A program made the translations under genes and the position numbers. 64,000 nucleotides of DNA from Alcanivorax sp. (GTDB taxonomy: Bacteria > Pseudomonadota > Gammaproteobacteria > Pseudomonadales > Alcanivoracaceae). The stretch covers positions 2,222,692-2,286,691 of the forward strand of contig CP051239.1 in the NCBI GenBank assembly GCA_017794945.1. The letters run 5' to 3'. Of the stretch, positions 40,649-50,346 are shown piece after piece; within the stretch, counting starts at the first letter, position 1; every line of letters begins with the position of its first letter. The notes under the pieces were generated by a model. The model worked only from the letters and a program-made list of their open reading frames with translations. It was not told where the DNA came from and did not search any database.

Positions 40649-42433
40649 ATGTCCGCTATAGCCCAGCTGAAAGCAATGCCCGAGGCCCGTGCGGCCCTCA
40701 GGGAGATTTTGGGCCAGTTTGGTTGGGGCGCGTTGGCGATTGGTGGCGTCCGGGCCGCGTGGCGTAGCCGGCTTAAGCGACAGGAGCTTCCGCGGCAATT
40801 CCTGCTTGCTCTATGGGAGCATTGGGGAGATCGTGAGGCGATTGTCGACGGTGATCGTCGGGTCACCTTCGGTCAATTCAGGGATCGAGTTCTCCGCCTG
40901 ACCAATGGCCTGCACCGGCTGGGTATCGGCGAAGGCGAGGCGGTGGCCGAGGTGATGCACAACGGCGCGCCATGGTTCGAATTGATGCTGGCTTGTACGC
41001 TCAGGGACAATCCCATGCCGATGCTCAATTGGCATCTCCAGCCCAAGGAGTTGGCGGAATGTATCAACAAGGCCTCGCCAAAGGCTCTGGTATTGGGGGG
41101 CGCCTTTGTGGAAGCGGTACAGTCGGTTCGTGATCAGTTGACCACCGTCGAACACTTCATCGTGGTTGATGCTGACGAGTTGCCCGAGGGTATGATCGCC
41201 TACGAGTCACTGATCCGGGACAGCCGGTCCATACTCCCAAGCGGCAAGCTGGGCATGGCCCCAAAGACCTACAGCGGCGGTACCACAGGGACGCCGAAAT
41301 ACATCAACATCGACCGGGACCGGCTGACATCGGATTCGGCCGAGGCGCGGCGGGGCGCCTCCAAGGAGGAGGTGACCCGGTTGGGGTTGATGCAGATATC
41401 GGCCTTTCATTTCTACAAGATCGGCAAAATCCGGGATCCGATCAGCAACAACATCCGCACGCTGATTCCGGGGCCGCTGTATCATGCCGGGGTACAGATC
41501 GCGGTGTTGCCGTTCTTTCTCGGCGGCACCGCGGTGCCCATGAGCAAGTTCGATCCCGAGCTCATGCTTAAACTTATTCAGGACGAGCGTATCAACTGGA
41601 CCTTCGTCGCCCCGACCATGCTCGAGCGCATCCTGGCACTGCCCGAGGCTCTGAAGTCCCAATACGACCTTTCCAGCATGCGGGTAATCATTTGCGCGGC
41701 GGCGCCTTGTCCGCCCAAGGTCAAGCGCGAGATCAACACGCTGTTCCGCCGCCAGGGAGCGTCGGATGATGTCTTCCATGAATACTACGGCGCTTCGGAG
41801 AGCGGCCTGATCAGCGTTCTCGCCAGCGAGGACTACCAGGAGAACCCAAAGCGCTACGACAGCGTTGGCAAGCTGCGGGCGGCGGAATGCCGGATCTATG
41901 ACGAGGAGACCGGCACCTGGACCCCACCCGGCAAGGAAGGGAAGGTGCTCGTGCGCTCCCCGATGGCCCTTGCGCTGAACTACGTCGGCCTCAGCGAAGA
42001 GAAGATGAAGGAGAATTATATCGGGGTCGAGGGCAAGCTCTGGTACGACGATGGTCTGATTGGTTATGTGGACGAGGATGGTTTTCTGTACCTGACTTCG
42101 CGGATCAAGGAAATGATCATCTCCGGCGGGGTGAATCTTTTCCCCAATGAGATCGAGACGGTTATCAAGCGGCATCCGGCGGTTCTTGACGTTGCCGTGG
42201 TGCGGGCGCCGGACAAGGACCTGGGCGAGGTGCCGGCGGCGGTAATTGAGCTCAAAGAGCACCAGCAGGCCACTCGCAAGGAGATCATCGAGCACTGCAA
42301 GACGGAGGGGTTGTACGGTTTCAAGCTGCCAAAGATCGTGGACTTTGGCGAGCTGCCCCGCAACTTGGCCGGCAAGCTACCGAAAAAGCAGCTTGAGGAG
42401 AAATACTGGAAAGGTGTCGCCCGGCACGGTTAG
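40649..42433 (+). CDS. AMP-binding acyl-CoA ligase (FadD-like)
   Basis: A 594-aa adenylate-forming ligase with an N-terminal extension of about 45 residues (helical, LREILGQFGWGALAIGGVRAAW). ATP loop YSGGTTGTPKYINIDR lacks the usual KG pair (KY), EYYGASESGLISV is the A5 region, and the A8 hinge is DGFLYLTSRIKEMIISGGVNLFPNEIE. The C-terminal Lys lies in LAGKLPKKQLEEKYW. Preceded by the AraC-type direct repeat, so probably induced with the CYP153 operon. It converges on the - strand ACAD. Confidence 0.88.
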   Translation: MSAIAQLKAMPEARAALREILGQFGWGALAIGGVRAAWRSRLKRQELPRQFLLALWEHWGDREAIVDGDRRVTFGQFRDRVLRLTNGLHRLGIGEGEAVAEVMHNGAPWFELMLACTLRDNPMPMLNWHLQPKELAECINKASPKALVLGGAFVEAVQSVRDQLTTVEHFIVVDADELPEGMIAYESLIRDSRSILPSGKLGMAPKTYSGGTTGTPKYINIDRDRLTSDSAEARRGASKEEVTRLGLMQISAFHFYKIGKIRDPISNNIRTLIPGPLYHAGVQIAVLPFFLGGTAVPMSKFDPELMLKLIQDERINWTFVAPTMLERILALPEALKSQYDLSSMRVIICAAAPCPPKVKREINTLFRRQGASDDVFHEYYGASESGLISVLASEDYQENPKRYDSVGKLRAAECRIYDEETGTWTPPGKEGKVLVRSPMALALNYVGLSEEKMKENYIGVEGKLWYDDGLIGYVDEDGFLYLTSRIKEMIISGGVNLFPNEIETVIKRHPAVLDVAVVRAPDKDLGEVPAAVIELKEHQQATRKEIIEHCKTEGLYGFKLPKIVDFGELPRNLAGKLPKKQLEEKYWKGVARHG

Positions 42434-42636
42434 CGGGCTGTTGGAAATGCCTTGCGCGCTCTGGCTGTTACCGACCTGTCAATCTTGTATAGGATCCGGC
42501 CGGCTCCCGGCTGATCATGGAGAACGTCAACCACGGGCGCATCTATCGCGAGGTGGGGTCAACGCCAGCGGCGGCGGCCCCGGGGACTGGCGATATCGCC
42601 ATCCGGCTGACGGAAGCCCGGTGACGTGAATCGCAT

Positions 42637-43797
<1,161 letters not shown>

Positions 43798-43801
43798 GGC
43801 C

Positions 43802-44626
43802 TCACATTGAGAACCCGCCGCCACAGAGCAGCGTCTGACCGCTGATGTAGTTCGACTCCGGAGTGCAAAACAGATAGACGGCCCCGGCGGCCTCGGCCGG
43901 CGTGCCGGCGCGACCGAGCGGCACCATGGCCTCCATGGTCTTGAGCAGATCGGGGTTGACGCCCACCTTGATCTTGCGGCCTTCCACATCGATGCTCGCA
44001 TCAGAGCCTGCTTCCGCCTCTGTGAGGCGCGTTTTGATCAGTCCGAAGGCCACGCAGTTGACGTTCACCTTGAGCCTGCCCCATTCCTTGGACATCGCCT
44101 TGGTCAGGCCGATCACCGCCGCCTTGGCGGCCGAATAGTTGGCCTGTCCAGCGTTGCCGCCGGTGCCGGCGATCGAGGCGATGTTGACCACCTTACGGAA
44201 TACCTCGCGCCCTTCGGCGGCTTCTTTCTTGGCCTGCACGCGGAAGTATTCGGAGGCCGCGCGCAGAATGCGAAAGGGCGCCGTGGCGTGCACGTCCATG
44301 ATCGCCTGCCACTGCTCATCGCTCATTTTCTGAATCACGTTGTCCCAGGTGTAGCCGGCGTTGTTGACGATGATGTCCAGACCGCCCAGCTGTTCGATTG
44401 CCGTGTTCACAAAGCGTTCGGCAAAATCCTCCTGTGTCACGCTGCCGATGCAGGCCACGGCCCTGCCGCCGGCGTCCTTGATCGCCGCGACCGTTTCCTC
44501 CGCCGGGGCGGCATCAAGATCGTTGACTACCACGCTGGCGCCTTCGGCGGCGAGTTTGAGGGCGATTTCCCGGCCTATCCCGCGCCCTGAGCCGCTGACG
44601 ATGGCCACTTTATCTTGAAGTTTCAT
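43802..44626 (-). CDS. SDR 3-hydroxyacyl-CoA dehydrogenase / FabG-like
   Basis: A 274-aa classical SDR: cofactor motif SGSGRGIG (residues 11-18), NNAGYTWDN, catalytic Ser in NIASIAG, Y and K in ANYSAAKAAVIGL, and the FabG-like C terminus YISGQTLLCGGG. Beside two MaoC-type hydratase genes it most likely oxidises the (3R)-hydroxyacyl-CoA made by them, giving an R-specific beta-oxidation branch. 38 nt downstream of the MaoC gene. Confidence 0.88.
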   Translation of the reverse strand: MKLQDKVAIVSGSGRGIGREIALKLAAEGASVVVNDLDAAPAEETVAAIKDAGGRAVACIGSVTQEDFAERFVNTAIEQLGGLDIIVNNAGYTWDNVIQKMSDEQWQAIMDVHATAPFRILRAASEYFRVQAKKEAAEGREVFRKVVNIASIAGTGGNAGQANYSAAKAAVIGLTKAMSKEWGRLKVNVNCVAFGLIKTRLTEAEAGSDASIDVEGRKIKVGVNPDLLKTMEAMVPLGRAGTPAEAAGAVYLFCTPESNYISGQTLLCGGGFSM

Positions 44627-44664
44627 ACGCAGTCCTGCTTTGTTGGTGATGGAAAGGACGTGTT

Positions 44665-45084
44665 TCAGGCCAGCGCCACCAGGGCGTCGCCGGCGAGCTT
44701 GACTTCACCCTGTTTATCGACCACGCCGATCTCGAGCCGGGCCAGTGTTTCGTGGCCGTCCTCGGTGATTTCAACGATCTTGCCGGTGCAACTCAGCCGT
44801 GCGCCGACTGGCGTGATGGCGGCGAAGCGGACCGAGAACCGGCGCAGCCGGGTCTGCGGTGCCCACTGGGTCAGAAAGCGGCCCAAATAGGCCATCGGCA
44901 GCATGCCGTGCGCGAACACGTCCGGCATGCCAGAGGCCTTGGCAAAGTCGATGTCAATGTGGATCGGGTTGTGGTCACCCGAGGCGCCGGCGAACAGTGC
45001 CAGCGTCGCGCGCGTGATGGGCGGAAGCTCGAGTGGCGGAAGCGCCTGGCCGACCTTGACCTGGTCACGAGTGGGGGCGTTCAT
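44665..45084 (-). CDS. MaoC-like (R)-enoyl-CoA hydratase subunit
   Basis: A 139-aa hotdog protein with the hydratase-2 motif D37-H-N-P-I-H42 followed by FAKASGMPDVFAHGMLPMAYLG. D37 and H42 are the catalytic pair of R-specific hydratases. It overlaps the upstream FAS1-like dehydratase gene by 4 nt (ATGA), suggesting a heteromer of one catalytic and one substrate-accommodating hotdog, as in ChsH1/ChsH2 or HadAB. Confidence 0.88.
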   Translation of the reverse strand: MNAPTRDQVKVGQALPPLELPPITRATLALFAGASGDHNPIHIDIDFAKASGMPDVFAHGMLPMAYLGRFLTQWAPQTRLRRFSVRFAAITPVGARLSCTGKIVEITEDGHETLARLEIGVVDKQGEVKLAGDALVALA

Positions 45085-45539
45085 GCTGCGTTCTCCTGCG
45101 GGTTGCGGACGACGATCACGCTGCGTGCCTCGAGCACGGTCTCGCCAGTCGCGTCCTTGATCAGCGAATCCTTGACGATGAATTCGAGCGCACCGCTCTT
45201 CTTGCCGTAGATGTCGCTAATCTTTGACTCGACGCTGAGCACGTCGCCGGCACATACCGGCGCGTGATAGGTGAAGCTTTGCTCGCCGTGCAGGATGCGT
45301 CCGATCGGCACGTTCAGCGTTTCGAGCAACGTGGTCATGGTTCCGGCATCGAGGTCGGCGCCCATCAGAAAGGTTGGTGGTGCCGGCAGGCTACGGTAGC
45401 CGGCTGCCCGGGCCGCAGACTCGTCGAGGTACTCGGGCCGCGTTTCGCCGGTGGCTTTGGCGAAAAAACGTAACCGCCCCTTCTCGACCTCGAAGCTGAC
45501 GGTCGGCAGGCGCAGCCCGATGTGTTTAGTGTCGATCAT
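45081..45539 (-). CDS. FAS1-like dehydratase / MaoC N-terminal-type hotdog subunit
   Basis: A 152-aa hotdog protein of the MaoC_dehydrat_N class: FEVEKGRLRFFAKATGETRPEYLDESAARAAGYRSLPAPPTFLMG near the N terminus, and HGEQSFTYHAPVCAGDVLSVESKISDIY later. It lacks the D-x-N-P-x-H catalytic motif, so it is probably the non-catalytic partner of the adjacent MaoC protein. 12 nt after the thiolase gene. Confidence 0.87.
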   Translation of the reverse strand: MIDTKHIGLRLPTVSFEVEKGRLRFFAKATGETRPEYLDESAARAAGYRSLPAPPTFLMGADLDAGTMTTLLETLNVPIGRILHGEQSFTYHAPVCAGDVLSVESKISDIYGKKSGALEFIVKDSLIKDATGETVLEARSVIVVRNPQENAA

Positions 45540-45551
45540 AGTTCGTCCTCT

Positions 45552-46733
45552 TCAGGTGGCCTGGTACATCGTCACCACGCAGGCGCCGCCCAGGCCGAGA
45601 TTGTGTTGGAGCGCAATGCGCGCGCCTTCGACCTGGCGGTCCGCGGCCTGTCCTCGCAGCTGTTGGACCAGCTCGGTGCATTGCGCCAACCCGGTGGCGC
45701 CCAATGGATGACCCTTGGAAAGCAGCCCGCCCGAGGGGTTGGTAACCACGCGCCCACCGTGGGTGTTGTCGCCGTCCTCGACCATCTGCTCGCCGCCACC
45801 TTCCGGCGCCAGCCGTAGTGCTTCATAAGTCAGCAGCTCGTTGGTGGCGAAGCAGTCGTGCAGTTCCACGGCGTCGAGCTCCTCCGGACCGATGCCAGCG
45901 GTCTCGTAAACCTGATCGGCGGCGGTGCGCGTCATGTCATAGCCGACCAGTTGCATCATGTTGCGCGCCTCGAACGTGCTCGGTGTGTCGGTGGTCATCG
46001 CCTGCGCCAGGATGCGCACTCGGTGATCGAGAGCGTTGGCCCTGGCGAAGGCTTCGGAGCAGACGATGGCCGCCGCCGCGCCGCAGGTCGGCGGGCAGGC
46101 CATCAGGCGGGTCATTGGGCCGATCAACACCGGGGAGTCCATCACTTCCTCCACTGTCACTTCCTTGCGGAACAGCGCCACCGGGTTGCGCGCGGCATGC
46201 CGGCTCGCCTTAGCGCGTATTTTGGCGAAGGTCTCCGCCTTGGTGCCGTACTTGTCCATGTGCGCCATGCCCGCGCCGCCAAAATAGCGGATCGCCAGCG
46301 GCACCTCGGGCTGTCCCACCAGGTCCTCGCAGATCCGGTCAAAGGGTTCGAAGGGGGTCGGCCGGTCGTTGTAGTAGCTGCCCAGCGCTCCCGGCTTCAT
46401 TTGCTCGAAGCCCAGGGCGATCACGCAGTCGGCGGCGCCGGACTCCACCGCCTGGCGCGCCAGGAACAGGGCGGTCGAGCCGGTGGAACAATTGTTGTTG
46501 ACGTTGATCACGGGAATGCCGGTCATGCCGATTGGATAGAGCGCTCGCTGGCCGCAGGTGGAATCGCCATAGACATAGCCCACGTAGGCTTGCTCCACCT
46601 TGGCGTAGTCCAGCCCGGCATCGGCCAGGGCCTGACGCGCCGCCTCGGCACCCATCTGGTAGTAGGGCGCGCTGGCGCCGGGTTTCGCGAACGGCACCAT
46701 GCCGACGCCGCTGATCACCGCTGTGTGTTTCAT
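45552..46733 (-). CDS. SCP2/lipid-transfer-type thiolase
   Basis: A 393-aa thiolase-fold protein like bacterial 'lipid-transfer proteins' (Ltp) and SCP-x thiolase. The nucleophile C82 is in NNNCSTGSTALF, a HDCFATNEL segment follows, and KGHPLGATG supplies the C-terminal His. With the catalytic Cys intact it can plausibly cleave 3-ketoacyl-CoA. No DUF35 partner, typical of Ltp aldolases, is next to it, which favours true thiolysis. In the operon with MaoC and SDR genes. Confidence 0.88.
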   Translation of the reverse strand: MKHTAVISGVGMVPFAKPGASAPYYQMGAEAARQALADAGLDYAKVEQAYVGYVYGDSTCGQRALYPIGMTGIPVINVNNNCSTGSTALFLARQAVESGAADCVIALGFEQMKPGALGSYYNDRPTPFEPFDRICEDLVGQPEVPLAIRYFGGAGMAHMDKYGTKAETFAKIRAKASRHAARNPVALFRKEVTVEEVMDSPVLIGPMTRLMACPPTCGAAAAIVCSEAFARANALDHRVRILAQAMTTDTPSTFEARNMMQLVGYDMTRTAADQVYETAGIGPEELDAVELHDCFATNELLTYEALRLAPEGGGEQMVEDGDNTHGGRVVTNPSGGLLSKGHPLGATGLAQCTELVQQLRGQAADRQVEGARIALQHNLGLGGACVVTMYQAT

Positions 46734-46750
46734 GCTTTTCTCCTTACCCT

Positions 46751-47665
46751 CTAGGTATCACCGTGCATTGCTTGTCGCACTGCATCCCGCACCACTTCCG
46801 GTCGCTCCATGGGCAGAAAATGGGTTGTTCCAGCCAGAACGTTCAACTCGGCGGAGGGTAGCAAGGCATGTAGGCGCCGGCGCGCCCTTGGCGAGAAGGT
46901 TGAGGCGCGTTCCGCGGCCAGTACGACCATCGGACACCGCAATCGTCGGACGGCGGGCCAGGGGTTGTGTTCGGTATGGGCAAAGGTGGTGCTTTCCCAT
47001 TCCGGCGTACAGGCCAAGCGAAAACGATCATCATGGGCCACGAGGCCGTGCTCAACGTAGTTTTCCAGCCATGCTTCCGGCCAGGTTCTGAAGCCACCAC
47101 GGCCACGAAAGTTCTCCAGTGCGGCGGCGCGCGAGTCAAACACCCTGCGGCGACGTGCGGCTCCGGCGGCCAGTGAAAACCGCTGTGACTGGCGTAGCAG
47201 CTTGGCCGACCACAATCGCCAGCCCTGCCAGGGATCCATGATCACCGGTTCCGCCAGGATCAAGCCCCGCACCTTGTCCGGTCGTCGGGCCGCGGCCATG
47301 ATACTGGTCGTGGCACCGATCGAATGACCCGCAAGCCAGACAGGCTCATCCAGACTTTCCAGCCAAGCGACAAGGTCTTCGTAGTACGTTTCCCAACCGC
47401 GGAATGTTTTAATATCGGCCGCCTCGGCGCTGGCCCCGTGGCCCCGCATATCCCAGGCCAGCACGTTGCAATCGTCAGCCAATTCGTCGAGCAGCGAGCG
47501 GTAAACCTGGCTATGGAAGCCCGTCGCATGGGCCCAATGCAGGGTGGGGCGTTCGCGCGATCCGGGCCAGCGCCACAGCGCGATTTGCCGCCCGTCCGGG
47601 GCAGTGAATCCGTCACGCTCGATCACGTCACGCGTCTCAGTAGGATTTGGGTAAGCCAAGGACAT
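46751..47665 (-). CDS. Alpha/beta-fold hydrolase
   Basis: A 304-aa alpha/beta hydrolase. HATGF near residue 46 forms the oxyanion region, S115 is in the nucleophile elbow GHSIGA, and His is in GTTHFLPMERPE near the C terminus. Likely an esterase, lactonase or epoxide-like hydrolase within the BVMO operon. The start at 47665 follows GGAG closely and overlaps the upstream ACAD gene by 29 nt; a longer reading would overlap more. Confidence 0.85.
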   Translation of the reverse strand: MSLAYPNPTETRDVIERDGFTAPDGRQIALWRWPGSRERPTLHWAHATGFHSQVYRSLLDELADDCNVLAWDMRGHGASAEAADIKTFRGWETYYEDLVAWLESLDEPVWLAGHSIGATTSIMAAARRPDKVRGLILAEPVIMDPWQGWRLWSAKLLRQSQRFSLAAGAARRRRVFDSRAAALENFRGRGGFRTWPEAWLENYVEHGLVAHDDRFRLACTPEWESTTFAHTEHNPWPAVRRLRCPMVVLAAERASTFSPRARRRLHALLPSAELNVLAGTTHFLPMERPEVVRDAVRQAMHGDT

Positions 47666-48821
47666 GTTCTCCGATGTAGTTGAGCAGCATTTCGTTGTTG
47701 ATTGGTGCAACCTCCATTAACCGTGCCGAAGGCCATAGCGTGATGATGTCGTAGTCCCGGTCGAAACCGTAGCCGCCGTGGGTCTGCAGGGCGGCCTCGA
47801 CGGCTTTGACCGCCGCGCGAGAACCCAGCAATTTCGCCATGTTGGCATGAGAACCGGCATCGCCACCGGCGTCGAACGTCGCAGCCGCGTGGATCATCAT
47901 CAGCCGTGCTGCCTCCAATTCGGCCTTGGCCTCGGCCAGCCGGTGCTGTATAGCCTGATAACCCCCGATGGGGGTGCCGAAAGGTTTGCGTTCGTTGGCG
48001 TAGGCCACTGCCTTTTTGAGAGCGTAATTGCCCAGGCCCACGGACATGGCGGTGACCAGCAGGCGCTCCGAATTCAGCGCCTCGAACATTCCGGCCAGGC
48101 CCTGTCCCGGGTTGCCGATCAAGCGACCCGCGTCGAGTTTGACGTCATCGAAAAAAACCAGGTATTGCCGCTCCGGCCAACCGACGTCGATATTCAGGGG
48201 CTGTAGTTCCACGCCGGGCGCGTCGGTATCCACCACGAACAAGGACATACCCTCAGTGCGTCGTTTGACTTCGCCGGCTTTTTGGGTGCGGGCCACGACC
48301 AGCATTCGATCGGCGTCCGCCGCACCGGAAATAAAAACCTTGCGCCCGGTCAGCCGATAGCCGTCACCATCCGGTGTCGCCAGCGTGGACATCGCGAAGC
48401 TGTTGGTCCCGGCATCCGGCTCGGTGATTGCGAAGCACAGTTTCTCGGCCCCGCTGATTGTCGGCTTGACGAACCGCTCTATTTGCCCGGGTGTGCCATT
48501 GCGGATGATCGGCACTCGCGCAAACCCAGTGAGCAACAGCATGGGCAGCACCAGCCCGGCCTCGGCCAGCGTTTCCATCAGCGCGACTAGTTCCACCTGG
48601 CCGCCGCCCGAGCCCCCCAGGTCCTCGGGAATGGTGATGCCAAGCAGCCCATATTCGCCCAGCGCTTCCCAGGCCTCCTGAGGGAATCGGTGATTATCGA
48701 TGCATTCGCGCATGTATTCCCGGGAAAAGCCTTCGCTCACGACGCGGGTGGCCTCGCGAATGTCACGCATGCGTTCGGCTACGCGCGCTTGGTCGAACTG
48801 GGCTTCGGACGCGATGCTCAT
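47637..48821 (-). CDS. Acyl-CoA dehydrogenase in long - operon
   Basis: A 394-aa ACAD. The flavin loop CFAITEPDAGTNSFAMSTL and RKVFISGAADADRML are in the middle domain; the C-terminal domain has NERKPFGTPIGGYQAIQHRLAE and LQTHGGYGFDRDYDIITLWPSARL. The usual YGGTNEIQ segment is replaced by APINNEMLLNYIGEHVLGLP, so the active-site base is not obvious. The ATG at 48821 has GGGGGAG upstream. Confidence 0.88.
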   Translation of the reverse strand: MSIASEAQFDQARVAERMRDIREATRVVSEGFSREYMRECIDNHRFPQEAWEALGEYGLLGITIPEDLGGSGGGQVELVALMETLAEAGLVLPMLLLTGFARVPIIRNGTPGQIERFVKPTISGAEKLCFAITEPDAGTNSFAMSTLATPDGDGYRLTGRKVFISGAADADRMLVVARTQKAGEVKRRTEGMSLFVVDTDAPGVELQPLNIDVGWPERQYLVFFDDVKLDAGRLIGNPGQGLAGMFEALNSERLLVTAMSVGLGNYALKKAVAYANERKPFGTPIGGYQAIQHRLAEAKAELEAARLMMIHAAATFDAGGDAGSHANMAKLLGSRAAVKAVEAALQTHGGYGFDRDYDIITLWPSARLMEVAPINNEMLLNYIGEHVLGLPKSY

Positions 48822-48840
48822 TATCGTCTCCCCCTTGCGC

Positions 48841-50346
48841 TCACCCCTCCGGGGTAAATAGGTTGCGTTTGCCATCGTGGTGCACGCGGCCCGTGCGATT
48901 GAGAAATTCCTCGTTCGTCATGGCATTGAGCAGGTCCGTGTCGGTGGGAGTGTTGGCAACAAACCGCCGGCCATCGCTCAGGCGGCCCAGCACAATACCC
49001 TGGACCGGGCGGTCGGCGCGGTCGTGCATGACAGTGTAGGTCTCGATGCGGGCCTTGCCCTGCGCCTGCTCCACCAGTTCCACGACGGGGCCGGCGTCGA
49101 TCTCGGCTTGCAGCCCGGCCGGATCGATCGGCCGCCAACCGCCGACGGGCGGTCTTCCGCCGTAGAGCCCCAGCGAATGCTTGCTCATGTACCAGCCCAC
49201 GCCGCTGACCAATCCGGTGGTGCTTCGGTCGGCGCGGATACGGTTCATGATCTCGGCGATGGCGTGGGTGCAATAGTTGTTGCCGGGCCCGCCATGGTAA
49301 GCCAAGCCACCCGTGACGGTCAGTGGCCGGGGATCATGCACGGAGATACCCAGCGCATCGCGCGCCATCTGTACAGCGCTGGGGAAACAGCTGTACAGGT
49401 CCAGGTGATCGATCGCGTCGATCCCGAGTCCGCTGGTCGCCGCCAGCCGCTCGCCGCAGGCGGTGATCGCCGGCGAGCGGGAAAGATCCGCCCGCTGGGA
49501 GACGAACCAATGATCGTGGCCGTTTGCCGCGGCCAGGGGGTACACCCAGCGTTCAGGGTCGATGCCCAGCCGCCGGGCCTTGGCCACGGACATCATTACC
49601 AGCGCGGCGGCCTGATCCACCGCGATGAGGGCGTTCATGTGCTTGGTGTAGGGCGCGCCGACCATGCGATTTTTGGGTGAGCGCTCGGCGATATCGGCCG
49701 CCGATAAAGGGTCGCGGCGCCAGGCTCGCGGATTGTCGACCGCGACGGCGTTGAATCGGGCATAGAATTCGCCCAGCATTCGTCGGTGCTCGGCTGGGTC
49801 AAGGCCGTAGCGACGCCGCAGCGCCTGCTCGAACAACGGATAGATCTGGATGGGCAGATTGAGCCCGTGGCGTTGTTCCGCCGAATTGGTCGGCTCGCGG
49901 TCATCGCCGAGCAGTCGCGGACCCTCGCCGGTGGCGGTGTCCAGCACTCCGGACAGGCCGGCGCCCTTGCCGCGCATCTGTGTGGCAAGCGCCTCGCCGC
50001 CCGCGATCAAGATACAATCGAGACCACCGGCGGCGATGCGATCGGCATAGTAACCGACCAGCCATTGACCCATGTTCCCGCCTATGGGTGTGTAGAAGCG
50101 CTCGCCGGGGTCGATGCCCAGATGCCGCGCCAGGGTGGACGGGGCATCGGAATAAGACGGCGCCAATATGTTGAGACACGTTAACGACTGGATCTGACCC
50201 AGAACCCCGGTCACACCGCAGTCCGCCGCCGCGGCTCGGGCAGCCTCGGCGACCAGGCCTATGGGGGTGCGCTCGGTATCCGGTTCGCGCGCGCTGATCT
50301 GGCCGGCGCCGACCAGCACCGGTGTTGTTTCCTCATGAGTCGTCAT
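48841..50346 (-). CDS. Thiolase-fold protein lacking the nucleophilic Cys
   Basis: A 501-aa acetyl-CoA acetyltransferase-like protein. At the position of the usual acyl-accepting Cys it has TPIGGNMGQWLVGYYA (residues 86-101), with no Cys. The HDxF/YSCFP segment (DLYSCFPSAVQMA) and a GGPGNNYCTHA block in place of GHPxGATG remain. A C-terminal extension of about 100 residues has an OB-like pattern (KARIETYTVMHDRADRPVQGIVLGRLSDGRRFVANTP). It may act as a retro-aldolase, a transferase with another chemistry, or a scaffold. Overlaps the BVMO gene by 4 nt. Confidence 0.82.
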   Translation of the reverse strand: MTTHEETTPVLVGAGQISAREPDTERTPIGLVAEAARAAAADCGVTGVLGQIQSLTCLNILAPSYSDAPSTLARHLGIDPGERFYTPIGGNMGQWLVGYYADRIAAGGLDCILIAGGEALATQMRGKGAGLSGVLDTATGEGPRLLGDDREPTNSAEQRHGLNLPIQIYPLFEQALRRRYGLDPAEHRRMLGEFYARFNAVAVDNPRAWRRDPLSAADIAERSPKNRMVGAPYTKHMNALIAVDQAAALVMMSVAKARRLGIDPERWVYPLAAANGHDHWFVSQRADLSRSPAITACGERLAATSGLGIDAIDHLDLYSCFPSAVQMARDALGISVHDPRPLTVTGGLAYHGGPGNNYCTHAIAEIMNRIRADRSTTGLVSGVGWYMSKHSLGLYGGRPPVGGWRPIDPAGLQAEIDAGPVVELVEQAQGKARIETYTVMHDRADRPVQGIVLGRLSDGRRFVANTPTDTDLLNAMTNEEFLNRTGRVHHDGKRNLFTPEG

